64,000 bases of DNA from assembly GCF_003444775.1 (NCBI RefSeq), contig NZ_CP021083.1, forward strand, positions 186,001 to 250,000, written 5' to 3'. Origin of the DNA: Deinococcus ficus (lineage in GTDB: Bacteria > Deinococcota > Deinococci > Deinococcales > Deinococcaceae). A program made the position numbers and the translations under genes. Positions 8,461 through 17,988 of the stretch are shown in pieces; position 1 is the first letter of the stretch, and each line of letters begins with the position of its first letter. The notes under the pieces were generated by a model. That model was not told the origin of the DNA, ran no database searches, and saw only the letters and a list, made by a program, of their open reading frames with translations.

Positions 8461-8767
8461 AAAGGGCACGAGACCCGGAAAGAGCCTGGTGGCATGGGCG
8501 CCGCCGAACACATCCCGGTACGCGATGGCCTGCTCATCCAATAAACCGTGGCCAAAATCGGACTAGGGCATGGAGGTGACCACTGTGGACGGCGTCAAAC
8601 TGAGCTTCCCTGGCGGATTCGCGATGGTCCGTCCTTCCGGCACCGAGCCGGTCGTGCGCCTGTACGTGGAAGCGTCCACGGAACAGGACGTTCGCGGTCT
8701 GTTGGACACGCTGCGTGCGCTTACTCTCCGGCACGCGGCGGGTCCGCGATCGGCCCACCAGGGCTGA
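8461..8767 (+). pseudogene. remnants of a phosphoglucomutase/phosphomannomutase gene
   Basis: Two collinear pieces are visible in different frames. At 8461-8538 the peptide EPGGMGAAEHIPVRDGLL resembles the sugar-binding loop region of alpha-phosphohexomutases (normally GEESGG...HxPxRDG). At 8570-8767 VDGVKLSFPGGFAMVRPSGT is followed by EPVVRLYVEAST, the family's phosphate-binding loop RPSGTEP. The part between is deleted and contains stops, so only the last quarter of the gene remains. The enzyme would have supplied sugar-1-phosphates, fitting the neighbouring exopolysaccharide genes. The 3' end overlaps the stop of the convergent DUF2339 gene. Confidence 0.7.
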
Positions 8768-11648
8768 CCTGCAGGCGGGCGGTCAGGGCCGCCCCGGGAT
8801 CAGATTCCGTACCGTCTTCCCCTTCTCCGGGTCCGGGTCGTGGGGCCCGCACAGCGAGCAGCAGCAGGGCCAGCCCGGTTACCAGTACGGCCAGGCCACT
8901 GGCTGCCCGTGAGTTGGCGTACAGGGCGGCGTCCAGTACCGCGGCCTTCCCACCGGCCACGGCGCCGATCCCCACGCCCATGTCCCAGAGTGGGCGGGCA
9001 CCGCCGCGCCCGACGCCGCCCCAACGCCACGCGCCGAGGGCGACGAGCACGCCGGTGGCCAGGGCTCCGAGGCTGCCCAGGGTCGCGAGCGGCCCGTCCA
9101 ACTGGCGCGAGAGAGCAGAGGGCAGCCAGACCCACAGGGTCAGCGAAGCGAGGGCCAGTCCGGTGGCGATCAATGGTGCCCGGAGAATCCGGGCGGGCAT
9201 CGGAGGCAGGGTGGCCCGCGCGAAAGTCCGGGTCCAGCGCACCCACAGGGAACGGCCCGTGGGAGTGTGCAGGAGGGCCCAGATGCCCAGACCACTCCAC
9301 GCGGCGAGCGGGAGCCAGCGGAGTAAGACGGTATCCGCTCGCACCTGTTGACCTTCATGGGTGGGCCACAGGTGATTCAACACGAGGTCGACAGTCTCGG
9401 CGGTAACCAGCAGGGCGGCCGTCACGAGGGCGAGACCGGACAGCAGGGGGCCGCGGCGCAGCCCGACCAGGTGGCTGACCGCCGCCATTCCGGCCAGGGC
9501 AAGGGCGGCAGCGGACCCGGCACTGGCTCCGGCCAGGAAGCTGGCCGCCGCCAGCAGGGCCGTGGTCGCGCCCCAGGCGGCGTGCTGCGAGGTGGGGGCC
9601 AGAAGAGGCAGGGGGGACGCCGTGGTGCCCGCCGGGTCTGTCACCGTGACCGGGGCGGGGGATGGATCGGCGCGGGAGGCGAGCAGGGCCAGGACGCTGC
9701 CGACCAAAGCAGCCCAGAGCAGGGCCCAACTGGTGAAGTCGCCCGGCCACGCGCCCGTCGCGCTGGGGATGGCGGTAGAGAGGGCCCCAACCGTTGCCGT
9801 GACCTGAAGGCCGGCACGCAGGGGCACGAAAGGACTGCCGGGGTTGACTCCACCTTTGCTCGCGCGTGACGTGATCCACAGCAGCGCACCAGGAATCAGG
9901 GCCGCCGCCGCGGCTTCCAGGGGCCCGGAGAGGCTCATCAGCGCCGCAGCAACCCCAGTCACGACGGACAGCACACCCGCTTCGGAACGCCATCCGGCGA
10001 GGCTGATCCGCAGGGCCAGCAACCAGCTGCCGGCGAGCGCCGCAGCCGTCAGCCACGCCAGGGTACGGGTCGGCGCCCCATCCTCCGCCGCGGCCACTGC
10101 GGCGAGCAGGCTCAGGCCGGTCAGGCCCACGCCGAGCCGGACCCAGGTGCGGCTGCGGGCGGCCAGGCCCACCCCGGCGAGGGCGGCGCCGAGCCCGGCG
10201 AAGGCAAGCGGACGGGTCCGGGCACCGAGCAACCCGGTGAGGGCCGCGCCGACCAGGGAGGTCGTCCCGGCGGTCGCGGCACCCGCCAGGGTGCCGGTCA
10301 GGGCGGCACTCGCGGGGCGGCCGGCGGTGGCCTCCCGTCGCTGGGCCCGCCAGGCCAGGGCGGCGAGCAGGGCCGTGACCGCGGCGAGGGTCAGCGTGGC
10401 GGCCAGCGACTGGGGGAGCCCTTCGTAGACGCCGGCGCCGAGTGCAGCGGTGGCGCTGACCGCGGGCGCAGCGGCGCACAGAGCGGCGGCGGTGCCGAGT
10501 TCCCGATACGCGGGGCGCTCACCGGCCTCCTCCCGGCCGGGGAGGCGTGGGGCACTGCGCAGCAGGAACGCGGCGGTGCCGAGGGCCAGGACGCTGCCGG
10601 CCGCCCAGGTCCAGGGCCCCCAACCGCCGAGGTGCAGGTCGCGGATGAGCGTCCCCGGGCCTTCGGCGTGGCTGAGCGCAGCGAGCACGTGCCCGGCGGG
10701 GAGAGCGGAGGCGGCCAGGACGGTCAGGACCAGACTCGCCTCCCTCGCCAGGCCGGCCGATTCGCCATCGCCTTGCGCACGCTCAGCCGGCAGCAGGGCG
10801 ATGAGGGGCGGTACCGCCAGGGCAGGGATGAGTCCGGCCAGACCCATCGCCAGCGGTGACCAGGGGCCCAGGTCGTCGGTGAGCATCCAGGTGGACACGG
10901 CCGCCCCGGCGGTGGCCATCGCCGCGAGCAGAGGTTCGCCCGCCTGCACGCTGCGCCACGCCATCACCGCGGACAACGCTAGGAGGCCCGCCATCACGAC
11001 GGCCGGGCCGGCGTCCCCGAGTGGCCCGGCGAGCCCGCCCAGGCCCAGGGCGGCCGCGGCGTACGCGAGGCCCCGCAGCGCACCGGCCACCGGTTGAGGG
11101 ACGCTGCGTGCAGTCAGCCACAGCAGCGCGGCGAAGCCGTACACGGCCGCCAGGGTCGTCCAGCCCGGCAGGCCCAGGGCGCGCAGCGTCCAGGCCAGGC
11201 CGGCGATCACGAGACCGCCGCCGATGACGCTCATGCGCGCGCGGCTGTACTCCGGCGCGCCGAGGTCGATGTCCGGCAACCAGGAGCGTGAGCGGACCGG
11301 CCGGGGCTCCGCGTCTGAAGTCTCCGGGGCGGCCAGCGGGCCTGTCACCTCGACGACGGACTGAGGCGGCGTCACGCGTGCCGACGGGGTCGTCGCTGGC
11401 AGATCCTCCGGCCAGACAGGCCGGGGACGTTCGGCCACGGGGGGAAGGTGAGGGTCCTGAGGTGGGTCCGTGGGTCCAGTCGGCAGCGTGTCCACAACCG
11501 CGTCGGGTGGCGTCACGGAACTGGGCGGTGCCGGCTGGAGGGCCGACAGGTGCCGCAGGGCCTCGTCGAGTTTGCGCTCCAGACGGGCCGAGCGCTGCAG
11601 CACGATCACCAGCAGGACGCCCAGCAGCAGATCGAACAGCAGCGGCAT
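8721..11648 (-). CDS. DUF2339 polytopic membrane protein
   Basis: A 975-residue protein. Residues 1-20 form a first hydrophobic segment, then a short coiled coil (ARLERKLDEALRHLSAL) and a Pro/Thr-rich linker lead to a block of more than 20 predicted membrane helices, dominated by Ala, Leu and Gly, from residue ~135 to the end. This is the standard layout of DUF2339 predicted membrane proteins, whose function is unknown. It stands alone: a convergent pseudogene overlaps its 3' end, and a divergent GNAT gene starts 110 bp upstream. Confidence 0.8.
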   Translation of the reverse strand: MPLLFDLLLGVLLVIVLQRSARLERKLDEALRHLSALQPAPPSSVTPPDAVVDTLPTGPTDPPQDPHLPPVAERPRPVWPEDLPATTPSARVTPPQSVVEVTGPLAAPETSDAEPRPVRSRSWLPDIDLGAPEYSRARMSVIGGGLVIAGLAWTLRALGLPGWTTLAAVYGFAALLWLTARSVPQPVAGALRGLAYAAAALGLGGLAGPLGDAGPAVVMAGLLALSAVMAWRSVQAGEPLLAAMATAGAAVSTWMLTDDLGPWSPLAMGLAGLIPALAVPPLIALLPAERAQGDGESAGLAREASLVLTVLAASALPAGHVLAALSHAEGPGTLIRDLHLGGWGPWTWAAGSVLALGTAAFLLRSAPRLPGREEAGERPAYRELGTAAALCAAAPAVSATAALGAGVYEGLPQSLAATLTLAAVTALLAALAWRAQRREATAGRPASAALTGTLAGAATAGTTSLVGAALTGLLGARTRPLAFAGLGAALAGVGLAARSRTWVRLGVGLTGLSLLAAVAAAEDGAPTRTLAWLTAAALAGSWLLALRISLAGWRSEAGVLSVVTGVAAALMSLSGPLEAAAAALIPGALLWITSRASKGGVNPGSPFVPLRAGLQVTATVGALSTAIPSATGAWPGDFTSWALLWAALVGSVLALLASRADPSPAPVTVTDPAGTTASPLPLLAPTSQHAAWGATTALLAAASFLAGASAGSAAALALAGMAAVSHLVGLRRGPLLSGLALVTAALLVTAETVDLVLNHLWPTHEGQQVRADTVLLRWLPLAAWSGLGIWALLHTPTGRSLWVRWTRTFARATLPPMPARILRAPLIATGLALASLTLWVWLPSALSRQLDGPLATLGSLGALATGVLVALGAWRWGGVGRGGARPLWDMGVGIGAVAGGKAAVLDAALYANSRAASGLAVLVTGLALLLLAVRAPRPGPGEGEDGTESDPGAALTARLQVSPGGPIADPPRAGE

Positions 11649-11743
11649 GCCGGCAGGATAGTGGAGCCGCGTCCCCCGCGCCGGCCCACCTGACCACCAC
11701 GCCTCAGGTCGGTCACAGTCCCTGCAGCTTCCCCGGGCTGGGG

Positions 11744-11749
11744 TAGCAT
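11744..11749 (+). promoter_or_regulatory. candidate -10 box of a leaderless GNAT transcript
   Basis: TAGCAT fits TANNNT and ends 8 nt before the ATG at 11758. No good ribosome binding site is present, so transcription probably begins at or next to the start codon. The -35 region is not clear. Confidence 0.45.
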
Positions 11750-11757
11750 CCGGGGCA

Positions 11758-12342
11758 ATGCCGAACCCGCGCAGTCAGGAAGCCCCGGAAGGGAGCCCGC
11801 CGGTCATTCACACGGCCCGCCTCGAGCTCCTTCCGGCGACACCCGAGCTCCTGGAGGCCCTGCTGGCCCGTGACCTGGCACGCGCGGAGGCGCTCTCGGG
11901 GGCGCTCATTCCGCCCGCGTGGGTGGAGCAAGCCGCCGGCTACCTGCACCTACGGCTGGGGGAGCTGCAGGCCGACCCGGCCCGGCAACGCTGGCTGGAC
12001 CGCCTGATCGTCCTGCGGGATGAGGGGCGTCCGCTGGTGGGGCACGTGGGGTTTCACGGTCCGCCGGACGACCGGGGTGTGCTGGAGGTCGGGTACCGCG
12101 TGCTGGAAGCCCACCGGGGCCAGGGCGTCGCAAGTGAGGCGGTGAAGGGCCTGCTCGACTGGGCGTTCCGGGAGGCCGGGGTGACCACCTTCCGCGCATC
12201 GATCGCGCCAGGGAACGGCCCGTCACGGCGTCTGGCGGCCCGGCTCGGGTTCCGGCAGGTGGGCCGCCAGGTGGACGAGGAGGACGGCGAGGAACTGGTG
12301 TTCGAGGTGCACTGGCCCCTGGAGGCCACCGAGAAGAGATGA
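11758..12342 (+). CDS. GNAT family N-acetyltransferase (RimJ/RimL type)
   Basis: A 194-residue protein. The acetyl-CoA pyrophosphate loop appears as HRGQGVASEAV at residues 119-129, followed by the family pattern NGPSRRLAARLGFRQVG. The N-terminal TARLELLPATPE matches the first strand of RimJ/RimL-like acetyltransferases, which modify alpha-amino groups of proteins or small amines with acetyl-CoA. The substrate is unknown. It is monocistronic and ends at a strong bidirectional hairpin. Confidence 0.85.
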   Translation: MPNPRSQEAPEGSPPVIHTARLELLPATPELLEALLARDLARAEALSGALIPPAWVEQAAGYLHLRLGELQADPARQRWLDRLIVLRDEGRPLVGHVGFHGPPDDRGVLEVGYRVLEAHRGQGVASEAVKGLLDWAFREAGVTTFRASIAPGNGPSRRLAARLGFRQVGRQVDEEDGEELVFEVHWPLEATEKR

Positions 12343-12349
12343 ATGGGCG

Positions 12350-12382
12350 AGGCGCGCAGGACTGATCAGTCCTGCGCGCCTT
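12350..12382. terminator. bidirectional terminator hairpin
   Basis: A perfect palindrome, AGGCGCGCAGGACTGA paired with its complement around TGATCA, lies between the convergent GNAT and livM genes. It ends in TT on the plus side and begins after GCG, so it can serve both strands. Confidence 0.75.
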
Positions 12383-12397
12383 ACCTTGTGCCGAACG

Positions 12398-13363
12398 CTA
12401 CTTTCGTCTGCCCCAGTGCTGAATGGTGCCGACGACGCCGCGGCGGAAGAACAGGACGACGAGGACGAACACGAGGCCGGTGACGATGCCGACCGGGAGG
12501 TTGGCAGTGGTGAGGATGTCGCGCAGAAGCAGGACCAGGCCGGCGCCGACCACCGGACCGAACAGGGTGGTGGTGCCGCCGAGGAGGGTCATCATGACGA
12601 CCTCGCCGCTCGTCTTCCAGTTGACGACTTCCAGGCTGACGACGCCGTGCCCGAAGGTGTAGAGCGCCCCGGCGAGCCCGGCGAGGCCGGCGCTGATCAG
12701 GAAGGCGGTGAACTTGAAGCGGGCGGGGTCGTAGCCGACGCTCTGGGCGCGCTGTTCGTTGTCGCGCACGGCCTGCAGGGCCTGCCCGAAGGGGCTGCGC
12801 ACCGCGCGGTACGCGATGAGGAACCCGGCGGTGAAGATCGCGAGGGTGAAGTAGTAGCGGGTGGTGCTGTCACTGAAGTCCAGGCCGAGGAAGCTGGGCC
12901 GGGCGAAGCCCTGGAGGCCGTTCTCGCCGCCGGTGATGGCGGTCCACTGCAGGGCGAGGAAGGACAGCATCTGCGCGAAGGCGAGGGTGATCATGGAGAA
13001 GTAGATGCCGACGCTGCGCACGCTGAGGTACGCGATGGGCACGGCCAGGACGAGCGCGGTGAGGGTGCCGCCGAGGAGGGCGACGGGCACGCTCTGGCCG
13101 TGGGAGAGGAGGTAGGCGGTGGCGTAGGCGCTGCTGCCCCAGAAGGCGGCGTGCCCGAAGGACAGCAGGCCGCTGAAGCCGAACAGCAGGTCGAACGCGA
13201 CGGCGAACAGGCCCCAGGCGAGGATGTCGAGCGCGAGAACCGGGTAGATCAGCTTCGGGAGGATGAGCAGCAGCAGGGCCAGGCCGATCAGCCACGCGGC
13301 GCGGGCGCGGCGGCCGGGATCGGCGACGCGCGTGGCGGGGGGGGCGGGCGTCACGGCGCTCAC
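12398..13363 (-). CDS. livM: branched-chain amino acid ABC transporter permease LivM
   Basis: A 321-residue permease with 8-10 hydrophobic segments. It carries the family block FDLLFGFSGLLSFGHAAFWG near residues 60-80 and the inner-face motif QALQAVRDNEQRAQSVGYDP near 200-220. The start is GTG 13363, which overlaps the livH stop (GTGA); longer upstream frames are antisense noise. With LivH it forms the membrane channel of a HAAT-family importer for amino acids or related amides and carboxylates. It is the last gene of the five-gene operon. Confidence 0.9.
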   Translation of the reverse strand: MSAVTPAPPATRVADPGRRARAAWLIGLALLLLILPKLIYPVLALDILAWGLFAVAFDLLFGFSGLLSFGHAAFWGSSAYATAYLLSHGQSVPVALLGGTLTALVLAVPIAYLSVRSVGIYFSMITLAFAQMLSFLALQWTAITGGENGLQGFARPSFLGLDFSDSTTRYYFTLAIFTAGFLIAYRAVRSPFGQALQAVRDNEQRAQSVGYDPARFKFTAFLISAGLAGLAGALYTFGHGVVSLEVVNWKTSGEVVMMTLLGGTTTLFGPVVGAGLVLLLRDILTTANLPVGIVTGLVFVLVVLFFRRGVVGTIQHWGRRK

Positions 13364-14250
13364 CGGGCCCCCTCGGGCAGGCCGAACAGGCCGCTGGGCC
13401 GCACGAGCAGGACGAGCGCCATCAGGATGAACACCAGGGTGTTCGCGATGGGCGGGTAGAAGGCCGAGCCGATGGCGGCGAGCACGCCGACCGCGAAGCC
13501 GGTGACGACGCTGCCGAGGATGCTGCCCATGCCGCCGATGACGACCACGGCGAAGGTGGTGATGATCAGTTCGGCGCCCATGTAGGGTTCGACCGAGTAG
13601 ATCGGGGCGGCGAGCACACCAGCCAGTCCGGCGAGGCCCACGCCGACGCCGAAGACGCCGGTGACCCATTTGCTGACGTCGATCCCGAAGGCGCGGGTGA
13701 CGCCGGGGTTCTCGGTGCTGGCGCGGATGATGGCGCCCACGCGGGTCTTCTCGATCACGAACCAGGTGACCAGGCAGATCACCAGGGCCAGCGCGATCAC
13801 GAACAGGCGGTACTTGGGGAACACCACGAAGCCGAGGTTCACGACGCCGCTGAGCATCTCGGGCGGGGTGTAGGGGGCGCTGGAGACCGCGAAGCGGCTG
13901 AGCATGACCTGTTTGACGAGGTCCTGGGTGAGCAGCGTCAGGCCGAAGGTGAGCAGCAGGTTGTAGCTGGGTTCCAGGCCGTACAGCCGGGAGAGCAGGC
14001 CCCGTTCGAGGAGCATGCCGAGCAGGGCGACGATCAGGGGCGCGAGGATCAGCGAGGGCCAGAAGCCCAGGCCGAAGACCTGGCCGAGGGCGAAGGCGGT
14101 GAAGGCGCCGAGCATGTACAGCGCGCCGTGCGCGAAGTTCACGATGCGCAGCATCCCGAAGATCACGGCGAGCCCCAGGGACAGCAGGGCGTAGAAGGCG
14201 CCGTTCACGAGGCCGTTGAACACCTGGATGAGCAGGAATTGCGCGTTCAT
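13360..14250 (-). CDS. livH: branched-chain amino acid ABC transporter permease LivH
   Basis: A 296-residue permease starting MNAQFLLIQVFNGLVNGAFY, with the conserved GLAVIFGMLRIVNFAHGALY motif at residues ~27-46 and about eight membrane helices. The cytoplasmic loop REKT-like segment (VIEKTRVGAIIRASTENP) contacts the ATPases. It overlaps livM by 4 bp and lies 43 bp after the binding-protein gene. Together with the other four genes it makes a complete importer. Confidence 0.92.
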   Translation of the reverse strand: MNAQFLLIQVFNGLVNGAFYALLSLGLAVIFGMLRIVNFAHGALYMLGAFTAFALGQVFGLGFWPSLILAPLIVALLGMLLERGLLSRLYGLEPSYNLLLTFGLTLLTQDLVKQVMLSRFAVSSAPYTPPEMLSGVVNLGFVVFPKYRLFVIALALVICLVTWFVIEKTRVGAIIRASTENPGVTRAFGIDVSKWVTGVFGVGVGLAGLAGVLAAPIYSVEPYMGAELIITTFAVVVIGGMGSILGSVVTGFAVGVLAAIGSAFYPPIANTLVFILMALVLLVRPSGLFGLPEGAR

Positions 14251-14293
14251 GGCGTGCCGCTCACCTCACGGCCAGGGTTCGAAGGGAGGGGGC

Positions 14294-15517
<1,224 letters not shown>

Positions 15518-15564
15518 GGGGGTTCCTCCTGGAACGTGGGGAGCGGGGGGCCGGGGAGACGGAG

Positions 15565-16308
15565 TTACACGCTGAGGTAGCGGAGCAGGTCGGCGTCACG
15601 GGCGTCGACGTCCTCACGGCGGACCTCGTCGACGATCTCGCCGTCCACGAAGACGTAGTGCCGGTCGGCGAGGCGGGTGGCGAACTTCAGGTTCTGTTCC
15701 ACGAGCAGCACCGCGAGGCCCTCGCGGCGCAGGTCTTCGATGATCCGGCCGATGTGCTGCACGATCACCGGCGCGAGGCCCTCGCTGGGTTCGTCCAGCA
15801 GCAGGAGTTTCGGGGCGCTGCGCAGCACGCGCACGATGGCGAGCATCTGCTGCTCCCCGCCGGAGAGCTTGCTGCCGGGGTGATGACCGCGTTCCCGCAG
15901 AACCGGGAAGGCTTCGTAGGCGCGTTCACTGGTCCAGCCGCCGGGCCGGGTGGGGGGCAGTTCGAGGTTCTCGCGGACGGTGAGGCTGCTCAGGATCGCG
16001 CGTTCCTCCGGCACCCAGGCCAGGCCGCGCGCGGCGACGCGGTTGCTGGGCAGCCGGGTGACGTCCTGCCCGGCGAAGGTGACCGTGCCGGTCCGCTGGC
16101 GGTGCACGCCCATGATGGATTTGAGGGTGGTGGTCTTCCCGGCGCCGTTGCGGCCGATCAGGCTGACCACCTCGCCGGGGTTCACGTGCAGGTTGATGCC
16201 GTGCAGCACGTGGCTCTGGCCGTAGTAGGCATTCAGGTCCCGCACGGAAAGCAGCGGCGTCTGCGCCGGGATGACGGCCGGAGCGGGGGCGACGTGAGGA
16301 ACGGTCAT
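15565..16308 (-). CDS. livF: branched-chain amino acid ABC transporter ATPase LivF
   Basis: A 247-residue ATPase. Walker A is GRNGAGKTT (residues 52-60), the signature LSGGEQ is at 148-153 and Walker B LLLLDEP at 168-174. The short length and LNAYYGQSHVLHGI opening are typical of LivF. Its ATG overlaps the livG stop by 4 bp. It hydrolyses ATP with LivG to drive import. Confidence 0.93.
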   Translation of the reverse strand: MTVPHVAPAPAVIPAQTPLLSVRDLNAYYGQSHVLHGINLHVNPGEVVSLIGRNGAGKTTTLKSIMGVHRQRTGTVTFAGQDVTRLPSNRVAARGLAWVPEERAILSSLTVRENLELPPTRPGGWTSERAYEAFPVLRERGHHPGSKLSGGEQQMLAIVRVLRSAPKLLLLDEPSEGLAPVIVQHIGRIIEDLRREGLAVLLVEQNLKFATRLADRHYVFVDGEIVDEVRREDVDARDADLLRYLSV

Positions 16309-17114
16309 CCGTGGGCCTCCTCGCCGAGGTACGCCTCGATCACGCGGGGGTCCTGACGCACGTCGTCGTACCGGCCGCTGGCGATCACGGAGCCGTACTG
16401 CAGCACGCTGATCCGGTCGGCGAGTTCCGAGACGACGCTCATGTTGTGTTCGACCAGCACGACCGTGCGGCCCCGCGCGACCTGACGGACCAGGGCGATC
16501 ACCCGGGCGATCCCCTCGGACCCCATGCCGGACGTCGGTTCGTCGAGCAGCAGCACCCGGGGGTCCTGAGTCAGGGAGATGCCGATCTCCAGCTGGCGTT
16601 TCTCGCCGTGCGAGAGGTCGGCCGCGAGCCGGCCGGGCGCGGCGCCCAGGCCCACGTCCGCGAGGATCTCGTCGGCCCGCGCGCCCAGCGTCTCCAGGCG
16701 CGAGAGCGGCGTCCAGAACTGCCCGGGCAGCGCCGTGGGGCTTTGCAGCGCCACGAGAACGTTCTCGCGCACGGTCAGGGTGGGGAACACGCTGCTGATC
16801 TGAAAGGACCGCGACAGGCCGCGGCGCACGATGCGGTGCGGGGGCAGCGTGTCGATGCGCTCCCCGAACAGCCGGACTTCCCCGCTGGTGGGTTTCAGGA
16901 AGCCGGAGAGCAGGTTGAAGAGCGTGGTCTTCCCCGCCCCGTTCGGGCCGATGATGGCGTGAATCTCACCTTCATAGATGGGCAGGGTGACGTCGTTGGT
17001 GGCGCGGAAGCCTCGGAAGTCCTTGACGAGGTTGCGGGCTTCCAGCGCGACGGGCGCCGTCACGGGCGGCGGGGCGGGCGTGCCGCTGGCGTCCGGGGTG
17101 CCCCAGAAGGTCAC
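16305..17114 (-). CDS. livG: branched-chain amino acid ABC transporter ATPase LivG
   Basis: A 269-residue ATPase with Walker A GPNGAGKTT (56-64), signature LSHGEKRQLEIG, Walker B VLLLDEPTSGM and the LivG-specific C-terminal extension (VIASGRYDDVRQDPRVIEAYLG). It is the first gene of the operon livG-livF-SBP-livH-livM. The first ~20 residues are Pro/Thr-rich and may be spurious if a later start is used. The 148 bp upstream contains G-rich sequence but no promoter I can place with confidence. Confidence 0.93.
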   Translation of the reverse strand: MTFWGTPDASGTPAPPPVTAPVALEARNLVKDFRGFRATNDVTLPIYEGEIHAIIGPNGAGKTTLFNLLSGFLKPTSGEVRLFGERIDTLPPHRIVRRGLSRSFQISSVFPTLTVRENVLVALQSPTALPGQFWTPLSRLETLGARADEILADVGLGAAPGRLAADLSHGEKRQLEIGISLTQDPRVLLLDEPTSGMGSEGIARVIALVRQVARGRTVVLVEHNMSVVSELADRISVLQYGSVIASGRYDDVRQDPRVIEAYLGEEAHG

Positions 17115-17262
17115 AGGGGAACCCCGGCAGGGTCGGGTGGGCTGGGCTGCGGTGAGCGGCGGGCGGGCATGTCTCCTCCGGTGGGTGAGGGGCGGGCGTG
17201 GGTTGTGGGGTGAGCGGCAGTATGCGCGAAAAGCCGGGGCGCTGACCAGCCCCCGAACGGCC

Positions 17263-17988
17263 TCACGGCAGGGAGTCCAGGAAGGTGGCGAGCGCCGCGC
17301 GGAACACGTCCGGCTGCTCCTGCGGAAAGCCGTGCCCCACGCCGGGATGCACGGTGGCCGGCACGCCCAACGCCTGCGCCTGCGCGCGGACCATGTCCGG
17401 GGTGATCAGGGCGTCGAGCTCCCCGCCCATCACGAGCACCGGCAGCCCCGAGAGGCGGGCCGGGTCCACGCTCCAGGTGCTCAGCGCGCGGGCGTTCCCG
17501 GAGTAGTGCGCGGCGGCCATGCGCCCGCCGTCCTCGACGTAGGTCCCGAAGTCCTCCGGGCGCCCCGACGGGAACAGCGCGCCCAGGCTCATCTCCAGCA
17601 GGGCCGGGGTGCCGCGCAGCATTTCCAGGACCGGGTAGTTCTCCTCCGGGGTGACCAGCCCGGTCAGGGGCGCGCTCGCCGCGAGCACCAGCGCCCGGTA
17701 CCGGCCCGGGTCGCGGGCGGCGAGGTCCAGGACCACCGCGCCGCCCAGCGAGTGCCCCAGGAGGACCGGCCGGTCCAGGTTCCGCTCTGCAATCCACGCC
17801 CCGAGCCAGTCGGCGTACGCGGAAATGCTGACGTCCCCGTCATGGGGCGTGCCGGCGAAGCCCGGCAGGTCCGGGGCGAGCACCTGCCAGCCGGCGGGCG
17901 GGCGGGCCACGAGGTCCCGCCACCACGCGGCGGACGCGAAGTTGCCGTGCACGGCGACGAGGGTGCGGGTCGAAATGGCGTCAGGCAT
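17263..17988 (-). CDS. alpha/beta hydrolase
   Basis: A 241-residue hydrolase. The nucleophile elbow GHSLGG places Ser at residue 80; HGNFASAAWW is the oxyanion HGx region; the likely acid is in GGELDALITPD and the catalytic His in GVGHGFPQEQPD. The size and features fit small esterases or C-C bond hydrolases of the MhpC/BioH type. The start ATG 17988 lies within the 3' end of the preceding MetX-like gene (8-bp overlap), so the two are coupled. A substrate linked to the acyl group handled by the neighbour is plausible but unproven. Confidence 0.85.
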   Translation of the reverse strand: MPDAISTRTLVAVHGNFASAAWWRDLVARPPAGWQVLAPDLPGFAGTPHDGDVSISAYADWLGAWIAERNLDRPVLLGHSLGGAVVLDLAARDPGRYRALVLAASAPLTGLVTPEENYPVLEMLRGTPALLEMSLGALFPSGRPEDFGTYVEDGGRMAAAHYSGNARALSTWSVDPARLSGLPVLVMGGELDALITPDMVRAQAQALGVPATVHPGVGHGFPQEQPDVFRAALATFLDSLP

